From positions 1-9,682 of the forward strand of contig JAEYWW010000266.1 in NCBI GenBank assembly GCA_023428805.1: a DNA stretch of 9,682 nt, given 5' to 3'. Position 1 is the first letter of the stretch. Each line of letters opens with the position of its first letter. Position numbers and translations under genes: made by a program. Below, piece by piece: positions 5,911 to 9,682 of the stretch. Under the pieces are notes generated by a model, which was given only the letters and a program-made list of their open reading frames with translations, had not been told where the DNA came from and made no database searches. The DNA is from Armatimonadota bacterium (GTDB lineage Bacteria > Armatimonadota > Fimbriimonadia > Fimbriimonadales > Fimbriimonadaceae).

Positions 5911-6414
5911 GTGCCTGAACCGGAAAATCCGTACCTTGTTGCAAAATTTGAAGTTACAACGCGGAGCTTTTATCAGGCTTTGGTGGAGATTGGCGAAGGT
6001 GCGGATTTTTATATGTCGGAAGATCGGTGTCGTGAAAGTTTGGCCGGCGCGTCGGAGGGACAGATAGGGTTGTGGGCTGTGCTTTGGTATGACGGCGAAG
6101 TCAACAATGGGGGCCACTGGCAGTTTTTTGACAATAGCGCAGGCATGATCTGGAAGGAGGTTCTGTTCGGATTTGAACTCATAGGCGATCAGGAAAGGCT
6201 CGACATTCTGCGGCGGGCATGCTCCCTTTTCCCCGAAGGAAACCCTCCTTGCGAAAGGCACGAACGAAGCATTGCCCTTGAAATAATTGAATGTGGAAAA
6301 GCAAAGATGAACGCGTTGGATGATGAGTTTTATGCGCTTAGCTCGGATGCGTTTGATGGGCGCATGGCCGGATTCATCCAAGCTCATCCGGAGCAGTTCT
6401 TCTTCCCGGACTAG
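5911..6414 (+). CDS. DMP19 family (DUF4375) protein
   Basis: 167 residues from a GTG at 5911, acidic (about 30 Asp/Glu against 13 Lys/Arg). The core WYDGEVNNGGHWQFFDNSAG (59-78) is the family hallmark, followed by the typical helical part with LFPEGNPPCERHERS (106-120) and LDDEFYAL (136-143). Family knowledge: the named member, Neisseria DMP19, is a DNA-mimic protein that binds a transcription repressor; most members have no known function, so I do not assign one here. The start is weakly supported: an AAGAGG lies about 21 bases upstream and the frame is open back to 5788 without an ATG. Its DNA is visibly AT-richer than neighbours and it sits beside the repeat cluster, which suggests acquisition. 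It ends 39 bases before the cyclophilin gene on the same strand. Confidence 0.82.
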   Translation: MPEPENPYLVAKFEVTTRSFYQALVEIGEGADFYMSEDRCRESLAGASEGQIGLWAVLWYDGEVNNGGHWQFFDNSAGMIWKEVLFGFELIGDQERLDILRRACSLFPEGNPPCERHERSIALEIIECGKAKMNALDDEFYALSSDAFDGRMAGFIQAHPEQFFFPD

Positions 6415-6453
6415 GCTTCTATTGGTCAGCGGGTTGGTCCCATAATCAGGGGC

Positions 6454-7014
6454 ATGAGCGATGGAACGACTCTCGGCCCGACGGCCGCTCCCGGAGCGAC
6501 GGCTCCCAACGCTGGCGACTCGGTCGTTGTGCTGCAGACCAATCACGGCCGCATCGTCCTGAAGCTGCTGGAAGCCTTCGCGCCGAAGCACGTGACGAGC
6601 TTCACCAACCTCGCCAAGAACGGATTTTATGACGGCATCCGCTTCCACCGTGTGATTCCCGGATTCATGATCCAGGGCGGCGACCCGAACAGCCGCAGTG
6701 GCGATCGAAGCACCCACGGTACGGGCGGACCGGGCTACAGCGTGGACGCGGAGTTCAACTCGATGCCGCACACGCGCGGCATCCTGAGCGCGGCCCGCTC
6801 GCAGAATCCTAACTCCGCCGGCAGCCAGTTCTTCATCTGCCATGCGGATGCGGGCTTCCTGGACGGGCAATACACGGTCTTCGGTCAGGTGGTCGAGGGA
6901 ATGGATGTGGTGGACACCATCGTCAACCTTCCGCGCGACGCCCGCGACAATCCGCTCGAAGAGAATCCGGCGATCATCGAGAAGGCGACCGTCGAAGCCT
7001 GGCCTCTCGCCTGA
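6454..7014 (+). CDS. Cyclophilin-type peptidyl-prolyl cis-trans isomerase
   Basis: Catalyses proline cis-trans isomerisation during protein folding; 186 residues. A 20-residue Ala/Pro/Thr-rich N-terminus precedes the single cyclophilin domain and is not a signal peptide, so the protein is probably cytoplasmic. Motifs: FYDGIRFHRVIPGFMIQGGD (58-77) with catalytic Arg66, Phe71 and Gln74; NSAGSQFFI (120-128) with Gln125 and Phe127; and GFLDGQYTVFGQV (134-146). Compared with human cyclophilin A, Trp121 is Phe135 and His126 is Tyr140. The Trp-to-Phe change is usual in bacteria and goes with low cyclosporin sensitivity. The ATG at 6454 has AGGGG only one base away, an unusually close ribosome site, but no other ATG or GTG exists in frame after the preceding stop at 6412. 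Confidence 0.95.
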   Translation: MSDGTTLGPTAAPGATAPNAGDSVVVLQTNHGRIVLKLLEAFAPKHVTSFTNLAKNGFYDGIRFHRVIPGFMIQGGDPNSRSGDRSTHGTGGPGYSVDAEFNSMPHTRGILSAARSQNPNSAGSQFFICHADAGFLDGQYTVFGQVVEGMDVVDTIVNLPRDARDNPLEENPAIIEKATVEAWPLA

Positions 7015-7054
7015 GGACCTTTTCAATCATTCAAGCGGACGGGTACAAAGCCGT

Positions 7055-7606
7055 ATGGGATACGGTTGGGAAGGAGAACTCGTCCGCTTGGTGCCTTTTG
7101 ATGAAGGGAGGCACTTCGACAACCTCTGCCGCTGGGCCAACGACCCCGATCTGACGCACACGCTCGGCTTTGGCGATCTGCCTCTGAGCCGGGTTTCGCA
7201 GAGGGAGTGGTTCAACCGCACCGCCCTGGGTTCCGCCACCGACATTCATTGGGCTATAGAAACGCTCGATGGAGTCCACATCGGCACTTCGGGAATCCAC
7301 CAGATCAGTCATTTCCACAAGACCGCGCTGACGGGCTCCTATATCGCGGAAGAGGAGTATCGCGGCAGGGGTTATGGCACTGACAATGCCCGCACGAGAG
7401 CCCGCTACTGCTTTGAAGTGCTCGGATTGAGAATGATCTTCAGTGCTTTCTACGAAGGCAATGATGCCTCGCGCAGGATGCAGGAGAAGATAGGCGCGCA
7501 GGTTTGGGGAGTCAAGCCGAAGGCGTACTGGAAGCGTGGCCGCTACCTGGATGAGATCAACACCTATCTGACGCCGGAGATGTTTGCCGCTGCAAATCGG
7601 CGATGA
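7055..7606 (+). CDS. GNAT family N-acetyltransferase, RimJ/RimL-like
   Basis: 183 residues; transfers acetyl from acetyl-CoA to an amine, target unknown. Seen: the N-terminal strand LVRLVPFDEG (9-18), WANDPDLTHTLGFGDLPLS (27-45), then WAIETLDGVHIGTSGIHQI (66-84). The acetyl-CoA pyrophosphate loop RGRGYG (103-108) matches R-x-x-G-x-G, followed by the helix with ARYCFEVLGL and the typical NDASRRMQEKIGAQVWG (136-152). This layout is that of acetyltransferases acting on ribosomal-protein N-termini or small amines. The start at 7055 fits the domain; the frame runs upstream only as out-of-frame cyclophilin sequence. It lies 40 bases after the cyclophilin gene, same strand, probably co-transcribed. 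No strong ribosome site is visible. Confidence 0.92.
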   Translation: MGYGWEGELVRLVPFDEGRHFDNLCRWANDPDLTHTLGFGDLPLSRVSQREWFNRTALGSATDIHWAIETLDGVHIGTSGIHQISHFHKTALTGSYIAEEEYRGRGYGTDNARTRARYCFEVLGLRMIFSAFYEGNDASRRMQEKIGAQVWGVKPKAYWKRGRYLDEINTYLTPEMFAAANRR

Positions 7607-7686
7607 AATTTGAGGAACAAATCGAGCCGCTGACCCGTCCGATTAAGTGGATTCATCAGATCATCTCGGCCCGTTCTCAGCAATGA
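7603..7686 (+). CDS. Possible 27-residue ORF coupled to the acetyltransferase
   Basis: The ATG at 7603 overlaps the acetyltransferase stop as ATGA and opens a 27-codon frame beginning MKFEEQIEPL and ending ISARSQQ. It is amphipathic, with no family recognised. For it: the overlap is the same type seen at araG/araH and at 8991-8994. Against it: its last 20 bases form the left arm of the terminator-like hairpin, so a translating ribosome would disrupt that structure, and the frame is short enough to arise by chance. Confidence 0.25.
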   Translation: MKFEEQIEPLTRPIKWIHQIISARSQQ

Positions 7687-7696
7687 GGGCGGGCCG
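7667..7696 (+). terminator. 13-bp-stem hairpin with GCAA loop between convergent genes
   Basis: CGGCCCG TTCTCA (7667-7679), loop GCAA, TGAGGG CGGGCCG (7684-7696): 11 Watson-Crick pairs and two G-U pairs with a GNRA tetraloop. The plus-strand tail is TTCTCATT, a weak T-tract. It ends 7 bases before the stop of the convergent aminopeptidase gene, so it probably terminates the plus-strand operon and may act in both directions. The two G-U pairs exist only in the plus-strand transcript; on the other strand they become A-C mismatches. Confidence 0.6.
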
Positions 7697-7703
7697 TTCT
7701 CAT

Positions 7704-8540
7704 TCAGTCGTTGGCGCCCGCTCCGAGTCCCGCATTCGCCATCGCGCGGCGGGCCATGACGTGCGCTTCGGCCCATGTGCCGCACGTTGTTTCGACGGTG
7801 AATCCGTCCACCCGATTCCAGCCGGGAAGCATAGCGATGGCGTCGGCCTCTTCGGATCGGTTGTGTTCAAGCCGGAGGGTGACGGGCTCGGATGGAACCC
7901 AGGGCGCGGCTTCGGTTGTCATCGCCTTCTGCATCCCTTTTTCGATCATCGGTCCCGTGACGGAGGGATGCTTGAGCCGGCCCATGTAGCGGCCAAGCCC
8001 GGTCTTCACCGCCGCCGTCTCCAGCCCGGCGATCAGAGCCGACGCCTCATCACATCCCGCTTGATCCGAACTGACAAAGACGAGGGGCACACCGTAGATT
8101 CCTGCCGTCGCCGCCGACATGGCGATCTCTCCTGCAGGTATTCCGTTGATCGAAAATCGATGGACCATGCCGCTGATGGTGTGTTCCATGATCCCTGCCG
8201 CCGTTCCGGCCATCGCATGGTAGCCGACGAGGACGGCGCGATCGAAGGAGGAATCAATGCCCTCCATCATGCCGTCGCGTCCCGCGCCCAACCCCGAGAT
8301 CAACTCCACACCGGGCTCCAACTGGTCGATCAGGAGATTTTTGGAGCCGCCGTGGGAGTCCTTGACGACGATTTCCGTCGCGCCTCCGGCCCGTGCTCCC
8401 CGAATGGCGGCGTTGACATCGTGGGTCATCATGCGCCGGGCGAAATCCCAGTCGTAGAGCGTCCCTCGCGGTCCGCCCGCCTGTCCCCAGGTGACGACGC
8501 CCGTCACGCCTTCAATGTCGGCGGAGATGTAGACCTTCAC
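7704..8540 (-). CDS. M55 family D-aminopeptidase (DppA-like)
   Basis: Zinc aminopeptidase of the DppA family, which removes N-terminal D-amino acids from short peptides; 278 residues against 274 for Bacillus subtilis DppA. Seen: KVYISADIEGVTG (2-14) with metal ligands Asp8 and Glu10, VVKDSHGG (58-65) with His63, LVGYHAMAGT (104-113) with His108, MEHTISG (118-124) with His120, the candidate catalytic histidine, and IPAGEIAMSA (134-143) with Glu138. All key residues expected from DppA are present. No signal peptide, so it acts in the cytoplasm. It starts with GTG at 8540, 13 bases after the stop of the preceding gene on the same strand; no strong ribosome site is seen. In Bacillus, dppA belongs to a dipeptide-transport operon; here it follows two small membrane proteins instead. 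Confidence 0.93.
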   Translation of the reverse strand: MKVYISADIEGVTGVVTWGQAGGPRGTLYDWDFARRMMTHDVNAAIRGARAGGATEIVVKDSHGGSKNLLIDQLEPGVELISGLGAGRDGMMEGIDSSFDRAVLVGYHAMAGTAAGIMEHTISGMVHRFSINGIPAGEIAMSAATAGIYGVPLVFVSSDQAGCDEASALIAGLETAAVKTGLGRYMGRLKHPSVTGPMIEKGMQKAMTTEAAPWVPSEPVTLRLEHNRSEEADAIAMLPGWNRVDGFTVETTCGTWAEAHVMARRAMANAGLGAGAND

Positions 8541-8553
8541 ACCGCGAGATTAC

Positions 8554-8994
8554 TCAACTCTTGGGGGTGATTTTGATTTCGACGAGCTTCCAAACAGGCT
8601 CAAGATAGAGCCGGGTTCCAGTGACTTGGACGACCGCATCGCCCTTCTCGAACTGGGCGTCGTACTCGAACCGGGCGAATTGCCAGCCCTGGTCCTTGAG
8701 TTCACGTGCCCAGCTTTTGCCGTTCCTGGCTTCGCCAAGCGATTTCAGCGCGCCGAATTTGCTCCGCCACGCCTCCATCTCGGGTTCGTGCTTGGCGAGT
8801 TCATATTCCGGCCCCACCTCATCATTGGAAACCTTCCAATCCTTCATCACCTCCTGGGCGAGAGCGGTGACTTTGGGTTTGGCCTCACGCTGGATGCGGG
8901 AGTGCATGTCCTTCCAGAAGAAGATCATGCCGCCCATCGGGAGGCCGATGAAGAAGAGAATTGTGAGGGTGAGGCTGATTTTGTTCTTGGTCAT
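8554..8994 (-). CDS. Hypothetical membrane-anchored protein
   Basis: 146 residues. A single hydrophobic segment at about 7-27 (TLTILFFIGLPMGGMIFFW) follows a short basic N-terminus, so it is either a membrane anchor or an uncleaved signal. The rest is soluble and presumably outside the membrane: a charged helix (AKPKVTALAQEVMKDW) and a C-terminal half with alternating strands (WQFARFEYDAQFEKGDAVVQVTGTRLYLEPVWKLVEIKI). I recognise no family. The ATG at 8994 overlaps the stop of the upstream membrane-protein gene (ATGA), so the two are translationally coupled and their products may work together. The much longer open frame upstream to 9555 is the out-of-frame shadow of that gene. Confidence 0.78.
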   Translation of the reverse strand: MTKNKISLTLTILFFIGLPMGGMIFFWKDMHSRIQREAKPKVTALAQEVMKDWKVSNDEVGPEYELAKHEPEMEAWRSKFGALKSLGEARNGKSWARELKDQGWQFARFEYDAQFEKGDAVVQVTGTRLYLEPVWKLVEIKITPKS

Positions 8995-9575
8995 CGCAAT
9001 CTTCCCGCGAGAATTTCCCATGCGCCGAGTTGGAGTAGCCAGAGGCAGAGACAGAATGCTGCTTTGATGAGAAAGGCAGGCCAGGGTTTGAGTTCGCCCG
9101 AGCGGCTTTTGAAGATCAGGTACATCAGAAAGACCTGCGCTCCGAGCAATCCCATATTGTTGATCGGGCGGTAGGGAAGGGATTCCAGAATGTAGGTGGA
9201 ATTCGGCTGTGTGCCTCTGGCGATCACGATCTCCGTCCACGCCAGACACGCTCCCAAAACCGCCAGCACTTGAGGCACCCACGAAAAAGGAACCTGCCTT
9301 CGTGAGAGGAAATTCCAGGCGGCCACGGGGAGAAGAAAGAGGGTGTTGACCACAAACGCCAGGTTGTGCAGAAGGATCACGCCATCGACTTGGGAGTAAT
9401 AGCGGGCCGCGCTCATGATGTCGCTCATCTCGCGTCGTGCGTTGATGCTTCCCGCCGTCAGCACGGTCACAGCGAAGGAGAAGGCCCACTCCACCCAGCC
9501 AGGGCCGCTGTACGTCCACTGCTCGGGGATGGTGCCGCCGCCGGAGGGAATCCAACTGGCTTCGCGAGTCCTCAT
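8991..9575 (-). CDS. Hypothetical five-helix membrane protein
   Basis: 194 residues with five hydrophobic segments at about 27-44, 66-90, 99-118, 138-156 and 167-190. The soluble N-terminus has PSGGGTIPEQWTYSGPGWVEW. No catalytic motif or known family is recognised. It starts at the ATG at 9575; an in-frame TAA 15 bases upstream excludes a longer form. There is no clear ribosome site. It is the first gene of the minus-strand unit that continues with the membrane-anchored protein (4-bp overlap) and the M55 aminopeptidase (13-base gap). Confidence 0.8.
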   Translation of the reverse strand: MRTREASWIPSGGGTIPEQWTYSGPGWVEWAFSFAVTVLTAGSINARREMSDIMSAARYYSQVDGVILLHNLAFVVNTLFLLPVAAWNFLSRRQVPFSWVPQVLAVLGACLAWTEIVIARGTQPNSTYILESLPYRPINNMGLLGAQVFLMYLIFKSRSGELKPWPAFLIKAAFCLCLWLLQLGAWEILAGRLR

Positions 9576-9615
9576 TTCAGGCTTGCTTTACCCATTTTGA
9601 CGCGAGGTAAAACGG

Positions 9616-9636
9616 GGCTCCCGGGCGGGGCCTTTT
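9616..9636 (+). terminator. Weak GC-rich hairpin followed by TTTT
   Basis: GGCTCC, loop CGGGC, GGGGCC (one G-U pair), then TTTT, preceded by AAAA at 9609-9612. The shape is that of an intrinsic terminator, but no plus-strand gene ends nearby. On the minus strand it lies between the upstream edge and the gene at 9575. It could end a gene to the right of the window that reads leftwards. Confidence 0.25.
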
Positions 9637-9666
9637 GGGGTGTCGTTTGAAGGAGCCGCTAGTAGA

Positions 9667-9682
9667 ATGTTGAGCAGTTTGC
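9667..9682 (+). CDS. Possible start of a divergent gene (cut by window edge)
   Basis: An ATG at 9667 follows AAGGAG at 9650-9655 with an 11-base gap, and five codons are visible (MLSSL). This would be divergent from the operon starting at 9575. Only a fragment can be seen, so this is a weak call. Confidence 0.22.

Noticed and set aside
5642..6067. 141-codon plus-strand frame overlapping the start of the DMP19 gene
   Set aside because: Starts within repeat copy 2 and runs out of frame through the DMP19 coding region, whose family match is clear.
5812..7026. 404-codon minus-strand open frame opposite the DMP19 and cyclophilin genes
   Set aside because: It is antisense to two genes with clear family motifs, has no recognisable domain and is rich in Arg/Ala from GC-rich third positions. 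Only its last dozen codons resemble the TPR protein end, reported separately as a fragment.
7647..8570. 307-codon plus-strand open frame opposite the M55 aminopeptidase
   Set aside because: The opposite strand carries all metal-binding motifs of the M55 family; this frame is Arg/His/Gly-rich noise and begins inside the hairpin region.
9576..9614. Seven-codon leader frame (MGKASLK) ending in the start of the membrane protein gene
   Set aside because: The stop overlaps the 9575 start as ATGA, but the frame is too short to separate from chance and has no ribosome site.
9576..9682. Upstream promoter for the operon starting at 9575
   Set aside because: No minus-strand hexamer pair with acceptable match and spacing was found in this stretch.

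Overview
The window is GC-rich DNA from a Gram-negative-type bacterium. Phylum cannot be fixed from the sequence alone. The lipoprotein-type sugar-binding protein, the TPR/membrane protein and a cluster of GC-rich fold-back repeats remind me of Verrucomicrobiota or related PVC-group genomes, but this is an impression and not a measurement.

Layout. (1) Positions 1-3386, minus strand: an L-arabinose ABC importer in the order araF-araG-araH. Adjacent genes overlap by 4 bp (GTGA and ATGA), and araH runs off the left edge. A candidate sigma70-type promoter with a perfect 6-3-6 palindrome in its spacer lies just upstream of araF, and a second 6-3-6 palindrome lies in the leader. (2) 3484-4728, minus: a large TPR protein with five C-terminal membrane segments, function unknown. 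(3) 4838-5250, minus: two short overlapping reading frames that are either a coupled pair or one frameshifted gene. (4) 5281-5760: a repeat cluster containing two direct copies of about 158 bp, each with strong internal dyad symmetry. (5) 5778-5862: a short stretch resembling the 3' end and downstream flank of the TPR gene, sharing a 16-bp exact match with it. (6) 5911-7686, plus strand: a visibly AT-richer DMP19/DUF4375 gene, a cyclophilin-type peptidyl-prolyl isomerase, a RimJ/RimL-like GNAT acetyltransferase and a possible 27-residue ORF coupled to it. These end at a 13-bp-stem hairpin with a GCAA loop. (7) 7704-9575, minus: a probable three-gene operon of a five-helix membrane protein, a membrane-anchored small protein and an M55 (DppA-like) D-aminopeptidase. 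(8) 9576-9682: upstream region with a weak hairpin/T-tract and a possible start of a divergent plus-strand gene.

Functionally, the left third is a recognisable sugar importer: AraF captures the sugar, AraH forms the channel and AraG powers it. No araC/araR regulator or arabinose catabolic gene is present. The middle, between the TPR gene and the cyclophilin, looks accessory, with repeats, a broken or split gene, a gene fragment and an AT-richer DMP19 gene. The right third is ordinary housekeeping or peptide metabolism. I see no CRISPR, tRNA, rRNA, integrase, transposase or clear multi-gene defence system, and no convincing new system. The most unusual signals are the fold-back repeat cluster and the duplicated 3'-end fragment.
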